Numbered from the stretch's first letter, positions 1 to 9,297 are shown. The stretch is 64,000 nucleotides of DNA from Bacteroidota bacterium (GCA_026416125.1 JAOAFT010000005.1:1-64000), one strand, 5' to 3'. The notes: generated from the sequence alone by a model not told the origin. Translations and numbers: made by a program.

Positions 1-648
1 TCTGTACATTGAAATAGCAATTGCAGCTGTAATTTTTGAATGCTCAAAAAGTGAAACATCTGAACGAGTTTTGTAGGAAGAAGAAGGAACACACCAAAGA
101 TATTTTTTTAGAACATAATAAAGGGTTTCAAGTTCATCTTTATTTACTTTTGTAATTTCGTCTTTAAAAGATTTCCACCATTTTGAATATTTTGCTTCAA
201 GCTCATCTAGTTTGTATTCATCTTTAATAATCGGGAATAAGTATTCATTATAAAATAATTCACAAATATCTTGTAGATAAAGTTTTGGCTGAATTTTTCT
301 TTCATCAATGTTAGAAATTTTTGAAAAAATAGATTCAAGAGGTTGTTGTTTAGTCACAGTAGGATCCGGTTTTCTCTCACCACTTGATAAATTATCAGCC
401 TCACAAATTATTTCCGCAAGAATCTTATCAAGACCTTTTAAGCTACCTTTAGAAACTGACTCTCGCAAATCTTTTTCGTGATGATTAGCAACTATATTTG
501 CAAGTCTTTCATCTTTAAATACCCGCTTTACAAATGCTGCAGATAAAGTTTGGTGATTTTCTTTTGAATTAACATTTCGTCTCTGTTCAAACTTCCCAAT
601 ATCGTGGAAAAGTGCCCCGAGTATTAATATTTTTTCTTGTTCAGTCAT
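1..648 (-). CDS. csm1: Type III CRISPR-Cas large subunit Cas10/Csm1, N-terminal part (cut by window edge)
   Basis: Reading frame open from an ATG at 648 to the window edge, 216 codons without a stop. The residues HDIGKFEQR near position 15 form the N-terminal HD nuclease signature of Cas10/Csm1, a second His pair (NHHEKD) follows, and near residue 200 the segment DVSLFEHSKITAAIA matches the family signature (DVSLY.H.K.TAAIA) that lies at the junction to the first Palm domain. An AAGGAGA ribosome site sits 8 bases before the ATG. In the family, Cas10 is the signalling and DNase subunit of the Csm complex, making cyclic oligoadenylate from its Palm GGDD site; that part lies outside the window. 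It follows cas6 by 69 bases on the same strand. Csm1 rather than Cmr2 is favoured by the HDIGKF and DVSL motifs. Confidence 0.88.
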   Translation of the reverse strand, partial: MTEQEKILILGALFHDIGKFEQRRNVNSKENHQTLSAAFVKRVFKDERLANIVANHHEKDLRESVSKGSLKGLDKILAEIICEADNLSSGERKPDPTVTKQQPLESIFSKISNIDERKIQPKLYLQDICELFYNEYLFPIIKDEYKLDELEAKYSKWWKSFKDEITKVNKDELETLYYVLKKYLWCVPSSSYKTRSDVSLFEHSKITAAIAISMYR

Positions 649-717
649 TGTTATAAATCTCCTTCTTCCCTAAACTGTCGCTACAATAGTATAATCTCTT
701 TTCAAATTATTCCACCT

Positions 718-1560
718 TTACAACGTTGTCGAAACCTTGTTCGAAGGTCCACCTGTAAGCCTTTTTGCAATCTCGAGCATACCAAACCCCATGCTTCCCT
801 TTTCTCCAAGCCCTGAGTTATATGCCAGTTTTATAAGGAGGGGATTCCCTTGTATGGTTACCGGGCATAGAAACCCACGGACTTTCGTTTCCTGTTCTGT
901 ATTCTGTTTCAATGTTACGAGTTTCGTTACGGTGTGTACACCTCCACGCTTCTCAATGTAGTTCCTATCAACCGTAACAGTAAATTCTGTATCCTCCGGC
1001 ATTTGATAATACAAATACTTATATCGTTGAAGGATATTTTTTCGCAGTGCTTGTGATAATTCCGGATCATCTGGGAGTAAGTAGCGAGCCCTCAGTGTAC
1101 CATTGACATTTTCGGGCACAGAAACCGTAAGTGGTGAGAGCATGCGGAATACCATCGTCCGTTCATACTGTGGCTCTGGTACCAATTCAACATTCTTCAC
1201 TACAATACGATACTCAGGATTCTCAATAAAGAACACTTGCGATTCGAACATCCCAAGAATGAGATGCCGTAACGTTTCCTCAATCGCAACACTTACGTAC
1301 CAATGAATAAGCGGCTCATGGAGAACAATTCTGTCTCTATCAATGTGTGCTTTTACAGGAAAAAGCTGTGAAAAGCAAAAGTACTTGAAGAACTTACGAG
1401 GTGAAATATCTCCAAGGAATGCACCACTGTGGAGCTTCGAAGCATACTCTTTCGATGATGTATACAGAAAGCGATAGAGCACTGTTGAGAGATAGTACTG
1501 GTAATTGATTGGTATTGACAATCCCTCCGAAAGAGCTCCCAATGTCAAATGAAGTCGCAT
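718..1560 (-). CDS. cas6: CRISPR-associated endoribonuclease Cas6
   Basis: A 280-residue protein, the usual Cas6 length. It starts MRLHLTL and has the early IPINYQY stretch typical of the first ferredoxin-like fold, and ends with the glycine-rich loop GLGEKGSMGFGMLEI, the hallmark of Cas6 RAMP proteins. Cas6 cuts the CRISPR precursor transcript inside each repeat to release crRNAs for the effector complex. A GTG eight codons upstream (1584) would add MIDKVGWA; I prefer the ATG at 1560 because family members begin MR.L.L at this point. No CRISPR array is visible nearby, so its substrate must be encoded beyond the left edge or elsewhere. It is likely co-transcribed with the csm1 gene downstream. 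Confidence 0.88.
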   Translation of the reverse strand: MRLHLTLGALSEGLSIPINYQYYLSTVLYRFLYTSSKEYASKLHSGAFLGDISPRKFFKYFCFSQLFPVKAHIDRDRIVLHEPLIHWYVSVAIEETLRHLILGMFESQVFFIENPEYRIVVKNVELVPEPQYERTMVFRMLSPLTVSVPENVNGTLRARYLLPDDPELSQALRKNILQRYKYLYYQMPEDTEFTVTVDRNYIEKRGGVHTVTKLVTLKQNTEQETKVRGFLCPVTIQGNPLLIKLAYNSGLGEKGSMGFGMLEIAKRLTGGPSNKVSTTL

Positions 1561-1761
1561 TGCCCACCCCACTTTATCAATCACTCGTCCTCATGAAGGT
1601 AGCGGTTTTTACTTTAGATTGCAACGATATTTTTTTTATGAAAAATTGCAAGGCCTTGTTCATGGATACTCTCCCTACCACCCTCACATGAAATATATTG
1701 AGACTTATGCCAATATTTTCACATTTTATTATTCTCGTAAATTAATTGACATTCAGAGTAC

Positions 1762-4716
1762 TTGACGTTATCTTTGAAAAGAAAGAACAATCCTGTGTTA
1801 GAAAAATTCATGGATCATGACACAAGACATACCACAGTCCACCACAAATCAAGTGTCATCTTGTGCTCTGATATTCACTCCTTTTCACAAAAAGTTGTTC
1901 AGGATGAGGCTACTGCACTTACTCTCCTGAAAACGTACGACGACCTCCTCTCTGTTCTTTCTCGCCGTTTCAATGGATTTATCGTACGTTCGCTCGGCGA
2001 TCTTATTGTCATCGAGTTTTCCTCTGCAATCAATGCAATCAACTGTGCTATCGAAATTCAACGTCGCCTCTGGAGTTACAATAGACATAAAGACGAACTT
2101 GATAAAATAGAGGTACGGATAGGTATTCATTGTGGCGATGTACGGATAGAGAACAATGATGTTGTTGGCGATGCATTCGAAGTTGCACTCTTCATCGAAT
2201 CACTTGCCGAACCAAATCGCATACTCATTTCACACGATGTTTACCAAGATCTCCAGAATGACCCTACGATAAAAGTGTACAACCTCGGAAAGTTCAAACT
2301 TCGAACTATTGCCCAACCAACCGAACTATACGAAGTGCTCATTGATTCCATTCCGGATTTTTCAAAACCATCAGCTTCTGCAGAATTCTTTAGAAAACAT
2401 TACAGCCTCGATCAACTAACACGACAACGATTTGAAACAGAAGAGGAGGCACGAAAGATTGAAGAAACACGACAACGTACAACAGAACAACAACGGAGAA
2501 ATGAGGAACAACGCAAAAAAATTATCGATGAACTGTACCAGCAAGCAGAGATGAGTTTAAAAAAGGGAAACCTCGATGAAGCTGAACGAGCATTGAAGGA
2601 AGCACAACAGTACAGTACTTCATTTGTAAAAGAAACAATTCCACTTCTCACTGCACAAGATCACGAAATTCGTGTGCATCTCCAGCAAGCAGAATACTAC
2701 CTAGCACAGGGCTTATACTCTGAGGCAGAAGCCGAAGTGAACAAAGTATTCACTGTTTCTCCACTCCATATCGGTGCTCATCAAATGCTCCTCAGAATCG
2801 AGGAAGAGAAATCAAAGCACCAGCGACAACACGAGGAAAAACGCCAGAACAATACGTTTTTAGATCCACACATTGAAAAAATCAATGAACTCGTCGAAAA
2901 AGTAAGACACCACATCGCAAAAGAAGAGTTTACTGACGCTCGGTTCACAATCCGAGAAATATTCAAAATTGACCCGAACCACTACGTAGGTCGCCAAATG
3001 GAGAATGAACTCGCTGCTGCAATGGAAGCGCATGCAGAGCGACACCGTAAGGAGACAGCACTCCGTGAAGCTCGAGAACGGCAGATGCACCTTGAAGAAT
3101 TACGAAAAAGAATAGACGATCAACGACGACGAACTATACGCTCACGCCGCTCTTCTGACCGTACGAGTATCCTAAAAAAAGTATTTCTTGGAGGAGGTAC
3201 ACTGCTTGGAGGATTACTTCTTATTGTTCTTTATATATATATTTTCACATCAACTCCCTCTGTTGCTGTGCTTCCGTTTACCGGCACAACCCCAGCCGAG
3301 AAACAACATCCTCTTAACCGTGCACTTGTACAACTCATTGCGTACGACTTAGCTACGTATACCCCTCTTAGAGTTATCAATCCAACGACATCGCTCCTAT
3401 TCGATCGCCATTCAAGCAATAGCTCAACCGTTGGTCAATTTCTGGATGTCCAATACATTCTGACCGGTACTGTTACTCTCAAAGGCACACAGTATAATCT
3501 TACATACACCCTTGCAGAAAGCGATAATCAAAATGCGCTTGCAACCTTCTCTACCAACGTCACACCCGAAAATATCGGTACTCTTCGTCTTCAATTGCTG
3601 AACTCTGTTTGTACTGCACTTGGAGTGAAGTGCTCGCTTCCACCTCGCATCGACTGGACTCCCTCACCTGATGCAGCATGGAGGTACGTTGTTGCTTTGA
3701 GTAAACTCCCTTCTTACGATACAACGGTACTCAATTACAGTGGTCGACTCTTCGAAAGTGCTTTCGATGCTGATCCAACATTTTGGATATCTGGTCGAGA
3801 TGCAGCTTTCACATACTATCACTTGTATGAATTAACACAAGTCACAGAACTTAAATCACGAGCAGCAACACTTACACACAGGGTTTATTCACGTGCACAG
3901 AACGATCTCCTCACACAAGTACTCTACGCTCGCTCATTACGACACGATGGAAACGTACAGGAAGCACAATCGATTCTTGCAACAATAACACCCACGGCGC
4001 ATTCCCTCTCCATACTCTTCGAAGAACAGTCACTCAATTATCTGATGCAGAACCGAGTTGATGAGGCAATAACCACTGCTAAAAAGAGCCTAGCACTTAA
4101 CCCCAAAAGCCCCACCGTACACTTTATTCTTGCACTCGCCTATCACACAGCAGGACAGTATACTGAAGCACTCGCCTCCTACGAGTCTGCAAGCAAGCTC
4201 GGATATCCAGAGCTCCACATTATGAATTATGGTCGGTCGTATGCTCTTCTCGAAGTTGGAAAATTCGATACCTTCCTCCAATTCTATACAATGTATATTA
4301 ACCAGAATCCATCTGCATACCAAGCGTACTATAGACTTGGACAAGCATACCAATGGAAGACACAAGTGAGCGAAGCACAGCAGTGGCTCGTGAATGGACT
4401 AGCCCATGTTCAGAATGCTATTGTAAAGAATCCTTCCGATGCACTAGCTCATGCGTATGCAGCTCTTTTCTTTGCACGACTAGGGAAATTCGATGATAGT
4501 AAGATCGAAATTGATAGAGCGTTAGAACTAGCCCCTACGAATCCTGAAATCCTCTACACGGCAGCAGCAACCTACAGCATGCTAAAAGAGAAAGACAAAA
4601 GTATTCACTCTCTCCGAAAAGCACTTGAACTTTACTACCGTTTTGATGTGCGATTCAACCCAGATTTTGCAACAATTGCTTCTACTCCCGAGTTTTCTAA
4701 AACAATTACATTTTAA
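1762..4716 (+). CDS. Class III nucleotidyl cyclase-like domain fused to coiled coil, membrane helix and TPR repeats
   Basis: A 984-residue protein. Residues about 30-195 resemble a class III cyclase catalytic domain: SDIHSFS carries the first metal Asp (D37) and RSLGD the second (D80). The transition-state pair is missing: the family pattern GD.VN.AARLE reads GDAFEVALFIE here, so Asn becomes Glu and Arg becomes Phe. A highly charged coiled coil with TPR-like repeats follows (about 220-470), then one membrane helix (about 474-497), a TolB-amino-terminal-like segment (SVAVLPF, about 503-555) and further TPR repeats to the C terminus. The topology suggests a cytoplasmic sensor domain joined to a periplasmic TPR region. 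The start is either TTG 1762 or ATG 1810, neither with a strong ribosome site; both leave the domain intact. It may bind nucleotide without cyclising it. Confidence 0.75.
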   Translation: MTLSLKRKNNPVLEKFMDHDTRHTTVHHKSSVILCSDIHSFSQKVVQDEATALTLLKTYDDLLSVLSRRFNGFIVRSLGDLIVIEFSSAINAINCAIEIQRRLWSYNRHKDELDKIEVRIGIHCGDVRIENNDVVGDAFEVALFIESLAEPNRILISHDVYQDLQNDPTIKVYNLGKFKLRTIAQPTELYEVLIDSIPDFSKPSASAEFFRKHYSLDQLTRQRFETEEEARKIEETRQRTTEQQRRNEEQRKKIIDELYQQAEMSLKKGNLDEAERALKEAQQYSTSFVKETIPLLTAQDHEIRVHLQQAEYYLAQGLYSEAEAEVNKVFTVSPLHIGAHQMLLRIEEEKSKHQRQHEEKRQNNTFLDPHIEKINELVEKVRHHIAKEEFTDARFTIREIFKIDPNHYVGRQMENELAAAMEAHAERHRKETALREARERQMHLEELRKRIDDQRRRTIRSRRSSDRTSILKKVFLGGGTLLGGLLLIVLYIYIFTSTPSVAVLPFTGTTPAEKQHPLNRALVQLIAYDLATYTPLRVINPTTSLLFDRHSSNSSTVGQFLDVQYILTGTVTLKGTQYNLTYTLAESDNQNALATFSTNVTPENIGTLRLQLLNSVCTALGVKCSLPPRIDWTPSPDAAWRYVVALSKLPSYDTTVLNYSGRLFESAFDADPTFWISGRDAAFTYYHLYELTQVTELKSRAATLTHRVYSRAQNDLLTQVLYARSLRHDGNVQEAQSILATITPTAHSLSILFEEQSLNYLMQNRVDEAITTAKKSLALNPKSPTVHFILALAYHTAGQYTEALASYESASKLGYPELHIMNYGRSYALLEVGKFDTFLQFYTMYINQNPSAYQAYYRLGQAYQWKTQVSEAQQWLVNGLAHVQNAIVKNPSDALAHAYAALFFARLGKFDDSKIEIDRALELAPTNPEILYTAAATYSMLKEKDKSIHSLRKALELYYRFDVRFNPDFATIASTPEFSKTITF

Positions 4717-4739
4717 CTTCAACACAACCAAGGAACTAC

Positions 4740-5735
4740 TTACACCTGCAGGATGAATGATGCTAACCGTTCACGAATGAAAGCTCTTTCTTCATCTGTT
4801 AAACAAATGTTAACAGCATGTGCATTTTGTACTGCTTGTTCTTTTGTTCGTGCACCTGCCAACGCAGCAGTAATCCCTGGTTGATCGATTGTCCAGCGAA
4901 GAACCAATTGTGCTAGTGTTGCATTGTGACTTTCAGCTAATGGTTTGAGTGTTTTCAAGAATTCATTAATCTGCTTCACATTCTCAGGCTGAAAAAGTTT
5001 ATGGGTCGATCGATGATCACCTTTTGGAAAAGGTTGTCCGGGTACAATCTTGCCTGTCAATAATCCACGCGCTAAGGGACTGTAAGCAAGTATTCCTTTT
5101 CCTTCTTGAAGACAGTACGGTACAAGGTCTGCTTCTATATCTCGTTGAAGCATATTGTAATTCACTTGATTCGAAATAATTGATGTAATACTCGATGCGT
5201 GTTTGAATTGTTCAACAGTAAAATTACATACACCTGCGAATCGAATTTTCCCCTGCTCGCGAAGTCGAACAATCGCTTCCATTGTTTCTTCGAGAGGTGT
5301 TGACGGATCGTACCAGTGAATTTGGTAGAGATCAATGTAATCGGTCTGTAATCTCCGTAAACTCTCTTCACACTCCTTGATAACGCTCTCTTTCCCAGCG
5401 TACTTATACATTTTTACTTCGTTACCAGCATTGTCAATTGATGTAAAATAGTAAACACCGCGTGTTGTATCCCAACGTAAACCGTACTTTGTGAGTATTT
5501 GCAACTCACCTCGGGGTATTCCTTTGATCGCTTCACCAATAATTTCTTCACTTAACCCTTGCCCGTATGCTGGGGCAGTGTCGATAGTCGTAATACCCTC
5601 GTCGTATGCTGCACGAATAGCTTCTTCTGCAGCACGTTTGTCTGTGCCTCCCCACATCCATCCACCTATTGCCCATGCACCAAATGTTATTACTGATATA
5701 CGCAACTCCGAGATGCCAACATTTCGATATTCCAT
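4740..5735 (-). CDS. Aldo/keto reductase
   Basis: A 331-residue TIM-barrel oxidoreductase. The catalytic tetrad is visible: Asp and Tyr in TIDTAPAYGQG, Lys in ILTKYG and His in YQIHWYDP. The family reduces aldehydes or ketones with NADPH; the N-terminal FGAWAIGGWMWGG and the length fit the AKR11/YghZ-like group, often annotated as general-stress or sugar-aldehyde reductases. The substrate cannot be read from sequence. AAGGTCG precedes the ATG. The gene starts only 10 bases after the coaD stop on the same strand, so co-transcription is likely, though no functional link to coenzyme A synthesis is evident. Confidence 0.85.
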   Translation of the reverse strand: MEYRNVGISELRISVITFGAWAIGGWMWGGTDKRAAEEAIRAAYDEGITTIDTAPAYGQGLSEEIIGEAIKGIPRGELQILTKYGLRWDTTRGVYYFTSIDNAGNEVKMYKYAGKESVIKECEESLRRLQTDYIDLYQIHWYDPSTPLEETMEAIVRLREQGKIRFAGVCNFTVEQFKHASSITSIISNQVNYNMLQRDIEADLVPYCLQEGKGILAYSPLARGLLTGKIVPGQPFPKGDHRSTHKLFQPENVKQINEFLKTLKPLAESHNATLAQLVLRWTIDQPGITAALAGARTKEQAVQNAHAVNICLTDEERAFIRERLASFILQV

Positions 5736-5745
5736 TTTTCGACCT

Positions 5746-6237
5746 TTATTGCATAGTGTGTTTTCTAAATTTTTTCTCGAGTGCTTTTCGGCTCACTGGA
5801 GGAACAAATTGTGATACATCACCTCCGAGTGCCGCAATTTCTCGAACAAAGTTTGAACTTAAATACGTGTACTGCTCTTTTGGCATTAGAAAAACTGTCT
5901 CTAAGTTGCCATATAAACGTCGATTGAGCAAAGCCATTTGGAGTTCATACTCAAAGTCGGTCATTGCACGTAAGCCACGTATTACCGCTATAGCCTTCCG
6001 AGAACGCACATAATCAACAAGTAATCCATCGAAGGAATCAACTTCAACTGTAGGATACTTCTTCGTTGCCTGTCGCAAAAGGTGAAGTCGTTCTTCTGTT
6101 GTAAAAATTGGTTTTTTTGCACTGTTGATTGCTACTGTGACAATAACTTTATCGAAGAGTTTCAACGCCCGTTCGATAATATCGAGATGCCCGTAAGTAA
6201 CAGGATCGAATGTCCCTGGGTATACAGCTACTCTCAT
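5746..6237 (-). CDS. coaD: Pantetheine-phosphate adenylyltransferase
   Basis: A 163-residue protein, the standard CoaD length. It begins MRVAVYPGTFDPVTYGH, containing the nucleotidyltransferase T/HxGH motif, and ends with the family block SSNFVREIAALGGDVSQFV. The enzyme transfers AMP from ATP to 4'-phosphopantetheine, giving dephospho-CoA, the fourth step of coenzyme A synthesis in the cytoplasm. The frame stays open 28 codons further upstream, but an AGGAG ribosome site 8 bases before the ATG at 6237 and the conserved MR.A.YPG start settle the choice. A second CoA gene, coaX, lies at 54639 far away on the other strand. Confidence 0.95.
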   Translation of the reverse strand: MRVAVYPGTFDPVTYGHLDIIERALKLFDKVIVTVAINSAKKPIFTTEERLHLLRQATKKYPTVEVDSFDGLLVDYVRSRKAIAVIRGLRAMTDFEYELQMALLNRRLYGNLETVFLMPKEQYTYLSSNFVREIAALGGDVSQFVPPVSRKALEKKFRKHTMQ

Positions 6238-6340
6238 TGTATATACTCCTCTTATCTTCATACAGAAGATACAAAGAAGATTTGAATTATTCCCACTCTT
6301 TCCATAGTTTCTTGAGAGCACTCATTAGGAGTTTACTACA

Positions 6341-7465
6341 ATGCTTTCACGACGTTCTTTTCTAAAGAAAGGTTTCACAGGTTTGTGGAGTACAGTACCA
6401 CTCCTCTCGCACTTTCACATGAAGAAAGTACAAAACAGAAAAAGTACTATGGTACTTCGATGGCAACCATATACACTCGAATTGAAACATCAGTTTACTA
6501 TTGCAGTCTCTTCTCGGAAAACCACACCTATTGTTCTTACCGAAATCGAGTATGATGGCGTTGTTGGCTATGGTGAAGCATCTCTCCCACCATACCTCGG
6601 TGAAACACAAGAAAGTGTAGGTGCATTCCTTTCAAAGGTTAATCTTTCGCAGTATACTTCGCCATTTGAACTTGAACACATTCTTTCTACTATTGATAAG
6701 CTTGCGCCTGGGAATACAGCAGCAAAGGCATCGATTGATATTGCTCTCCATGACCTTGTTGGGAAACTCCTCAATCGCCCATTGTATCAAGTCTGGGGAT
6801 TTTCAAATGCTCCACTTCCGCCCACATCGTTCACAATAGGTATTGATACACCACGTGTTGTGCGGGAAAAAACTGAAGAAGCCCATGCATATCCCCTACT
6901 CAAAGTAAAACTTGGTCGAGAATCCGACAAAGAAATGATTGAAACAATACGCTCCGTAACCGGAAAACCAATTACTGCTGATGTCAATCAGGGATGGAAT
7001 GATAAGTACTATGCTCTTGATATGATTCATTGGCTCCACGACCGAGGTGTGATCCTTATTGAACAGCCACTCCCGAAAGACAGAATTGACGATTTAGCAT
7101 GGCTCTATGAACGATCTCCAATTCCAATCATCGGTGACGAAGGAATACAACGCCTCACCGATGTACCAAACGCTGTTGGTGTTTACCATGGCATCAATAT
7201 CAAACTTATGAAATGCACAGGGTTGAGAGAAGCACAGAGAATGCTTTTCGTAGCTCGAGCTCTTGGTTTAAAAGTCATGATTGGCTGTATGACAGAGACT
7301 TCCTGTGCGATATCAGCTGCTGCTCACTTGACTCCACTTGCAGATTGGGCTGATCTCGATGGAGCTCTCCTCATCTCTAACGACGCATTCGATGGTGTCA
7401 AAATTCATAACGGTACTATTATCTTTTCTGAAAATCCTGGTATTGGTGTAATAAAAAAAATATAA
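6341..7465 (+). CDS. Dipeptide (L-Ala-D/L-Glu-type) epimerase, enolase superfamily, with Tat-like leader
   Basis: A 374-residue enolase-superfamily protein. Visible catalytic features are the KxK motif in LLKVKLG, the second base Lys in INIKLMK, metal ligands in TADVNQGW, IEQPL and IGDEGI, and the DLDG motif that in dipeptide epimerases contacts the substrate amino group. The family epimerises the second residue of dipeptides such as L-Ala-D-Glu released from peptidoglycan. The N terminus reads MLSRRSFLKKG followed by a moderately hydrophobic run, like a twin-arginine signal, which would place the enzyme in the periplasm. Family members studied are mostly cytoplasmic. The exact dipeptide specificity is not readable. 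It is transcribed divergently from coaD. Confidence 0.82.
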   Translation: MLSRRSFLKKGFTGLWSTVPLLSHFHMKKVQNRKSTMVLRWQPYTLELKHQFTIAVSSRKTTPIVLTEIEYDGVVGYGEASLPPYLGETQESVGAFLSKVNLSQYTSPFELEHILSTIDKLAPGNTAAKASIDIALHDLVGKLLNRPLYQVWGFSNAPLPPTSFTIGIDTPRVVREKTEEAHAYPLLKVKLGRESDKEMIETIRSVTGKPITADVNQGWNDKYYALDMIHWLHDRGVILIEQPLPKDRIDDLAWLYERSPIPIIGDEGIQRLTDVPNAVGVYHGINIKLMKCTGLREAQRMLFVARALGLKVMIGCMTETSCAISAAAHLTPLADWADLDGALLISNDAFDGVKIHNGTIIFSENPGIGVIKKI

Positions 7466-7471
7466 CGACCT

Positions 7472-7945
7472 TTATGTTTCTAACCGAAATCGGACTCGTA
7501 GTACTCCACCATTCCAATCCGTCGAAATAATCCGAAATCGACCGAGTTCTCGTGTGGTTTTTGCATGAGTACCACTGCAAGGACAAACATCGTATGTACC
7601 GATACGGATAATCCGAACTATTGAACCCGCATTCTTAGGAAGACGTTCAAGCGAAACAATATGTTTCGCCTCCTCCCGTGAAAGAAACTCCTCCGTTATA
7701 GGCATATCCTGTTCAATTATCGAGTTGACATGGTCCTCGATTTCCTTAATTTCGTCTTGTGTTAAATTCCTTGAAAAATAGTAATCACACTTCGATTTTC
7801 TTTTCTCAATGTGAGCTCGAAATGCACGTCCACAGCCAAAGAGCCGTACCATTGTTTGATTAAGAATGTGTTCAGCCGAATGCATACAAGGATCGTATTC
7901 CTTTGCATTCGTAATACTATAGACTATATCTTTTTCTTCCGACAT
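7472..7945 (-). CDS. AlaX-type alanyl-tRNA editing domain protein
   Basis: A 157-residue stand-alone protein homologous to the editing domain of alanyl-tRNA synthetase. The zinc ligands are present: HSAEHIL (HxxxH) near residue 22 and CPCSGTHA (CxxxH) near 122. The family hydrolyses Ser or Gly wrongly attached to tRNA-Ala. It lacks the glycine-rich insertion and C-terminal extension of the longer AlaX forms, so it belongs to the short type. It follows the HAD hydrolase gene by six bases on the same strand and converges with the dipeptide epimerase. Threonyl-tRNA synthetase second-additional-domain relatives are the main alternative, but the length and CxxxH context favour AlaX. Confidence 0.85.
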   Translation of the reverse strand: MSEEKDIVYSITNAKEYDPCMHSAEHILNQTMVRLFGCGRAFRAHIEKRKSKCDYYFSRNLTQDEIKEIEDHVNSIIEQDMPITEEFLSREEAKHIVSLERLPKNAGSIVRIIRIGTYDVCPCSGTHAKTTRELGRFRIISTDWNGGVLRVRFRLET

Positions 7946-7951
7946 TCGTCC

Positions 7952-8557
7952 TTAAACCTGAATATTGAAAGATTCGAAATCCTTAAGTAATTGTTCGACC
8001 GAGGTAAATTGTATACCATGCATCCCTGCTTGAATAGCACCTTCAACATTGCACGCAGTATCATCAATAAAAAGGACACTCTCCGGTGAACATTTCAAAT
8101 CTGCAACGACAATATCGTAAAACTCTCTCTGTGGTTTCAGTGCATTGAGTTGGTACGAAACGTAGTGCTTCTTCAAGTACCGAAGTGCCGGAACACTCAA
8201 CAAGCTCCGGCGATAGTGAAATTCACTTGTGTTACTGACAAGTGCTGTATAGTACGATTGAGAGAGAGACCTTACAACGTTTTCCATTGCATCAATGGGT
8301 TCACAGAGAATACTTGAAAATGCTTGTTCAATAACATCTCGACTGAATGAATTTTGAAGTATTTCAGCCACTTGTCCAAAAAAGACATCCGTTGGTATCT
8401 TTCCTGATTCATAGAGTTGTTGAAGGGGGTGTATTTTTGAATGCACTGAAGTTAATAATGAAGGTTCAGTAATCCCTAAGTTCCGTGGAAAATTTAAAAT
8501 GTCAATGCGTATAAGAACATTCCCAAGATCAAAAAGAATAAATTCAATATCCTTCAT
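7952..8557 (-). CDS. HAD-superfamily hydrolase
   Basis: A 201-residue haloacid-dehalogenase-type phosphohydrolase. Motif I reads FILFDLGNVL: the nucleophile Asp is present but the second Asp of DxD is Gly, as in the YihX/epoxide-hydrolase-N-terminal-like subfamily. Motif II is the Ser/Thr of LVSNTSEF, the motif III Lys lies in LKPQREFY, and motif IV is FIDDTACNVEGA. The cap is a small helical C1 insert. Substrates in this group are small sugar phosphates or are unknown; none is implied here. It overlaps the upstream phosphoesterase gene by 4 bases, so the two are translationally coupled. Confidence 0.82.
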   Translation of the reverse strand: MKDIEFILFDLGNVLIRIDILNFPRNLGITEPSLLTSVHSKIHPLQQLYESGKIPTDVFFGQVAEILQNSFSRDVIEQAFSSILCEPIDAMENVVRSLSQSYYTALVSNTSEFHYRRSLLSVPALRYLKKHYVSYQLNALKPQREFYDIVVADLKCSPESVLFIDDTACNVEGAIQAGMHGIQFTSVEQLLKDFESFNIQV

Positions 8558-9204
8558 CCAATATGCTCCACAGTAATCCCATCGTTTATATCAATAATTG
8601 CATACTTATTCTCTGCAACAGAACCGCAATTACAAATGAGTGTAGTTCCCAGAATATCAGTTCCCTTCGCTTCATGGATGTGTCCACAAAGGACAAGATC
8701 CGGTGAATACTGTTCAATAAATGCACGAAGAGCTGTACTACCCACGTGTAATCCCAATCGTATTGTATCGACCTTTGTTTTATATGGTGGAACATGTGAA
8801 AGCACAACTTTTCGTGTTGCATTGTTGAATTCATTCCACCCACTCTCTAAAGCTGCAAAAATATCATCTTCCGATACTTCATACGGTGTATGTAACATGC
8901 TGTACGGTGCTGCAGAAACGCCACAAAAACCAATAGTATCGTACATTATACTCTTTTTATTAACTCCAACACCCATCGTACTCAACCACCCATCAATTTC
9001 TCGAGAATCCATATTCCCAGCAACTGCAATGATAGGTTTTGAATACTGAGCAATAATAGAGAAAATATCTTGAACCTGGGAAATTGTCCCATGAGTCGTG
9101 AAATCACCTGCAATGCAAACAAGATCAAAAGAATTGGTTTGACTGAGAATGTTAGCTAATCGTTCTCTTTTGCCATGAATATCACTGAGTGCTAGAATTC
9201 GCAT
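8554..9204 (-). CDS. Calcineurin-like metallophosphoesterase
   Basis: A 216-residue protein with all five blocks of the calcineurin-like fold: SDIHG, AGDF, GNMD, a lone His in LSHVPPY, and GHIH. The size and the early SDIHG fit the YfcE/MJ0936 group of manganese phosphodiesterases. A GTG at 9216 would add four residues, but an AGGTGAT ribosome site overlaps that codon and is well placed for the ATG at 9204, which gives the usual MRILALSDIHG start. It forms a unit with the HAD hydrolase and AlaX genes downstream; no shared pathway is obvious. Confidence 0.85.
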   Translation of the reverse strand: MRILALSDIHGKRERLANILSQTNSFDLVCIAGDFTTHGTISQVQDIFSIIAQYSKPIIAVAGNMDSREIDGWLSTMGVGVNKKSIMYDTIGFCGVSAAPYSMLHTPYEVSEDDIFAALESGWNEFNNATRKVVLSHVPPYKTKVDTIRLGLHVGSTALRAFIEQYSPDLVLCGHIHEAKGTDILGTTLICNCGSVAENKYAIIDINDGITVEHIG

Positions 9205-9246
9205 GTCTGTTATCACCTATAGTAAATATCGAAAGTTTTTTCTCAG

Positions 9247-9297
9247 AAAAAAAGAAAAACGATTGCACATGCAAAACAGAGTGCATGTACAATCGTT
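9247..9297 (-). terminator. Rho-independent terminator
   Basis: A 16-base stem (9258-9273 with 9282-9297, one wobble pair) and an 8-base loop, followed on the minus strand by TTTTTCTTTTTTT. It ends the small membrane-protein transcript that stops at 9324. Confidence 0.85.

Noticed and set aside
1561-1761. CRISPR array near cas6
   Set aside because: No direct repeats of 25-40 bases with regular spacing are visible between cas6 and the next gene.
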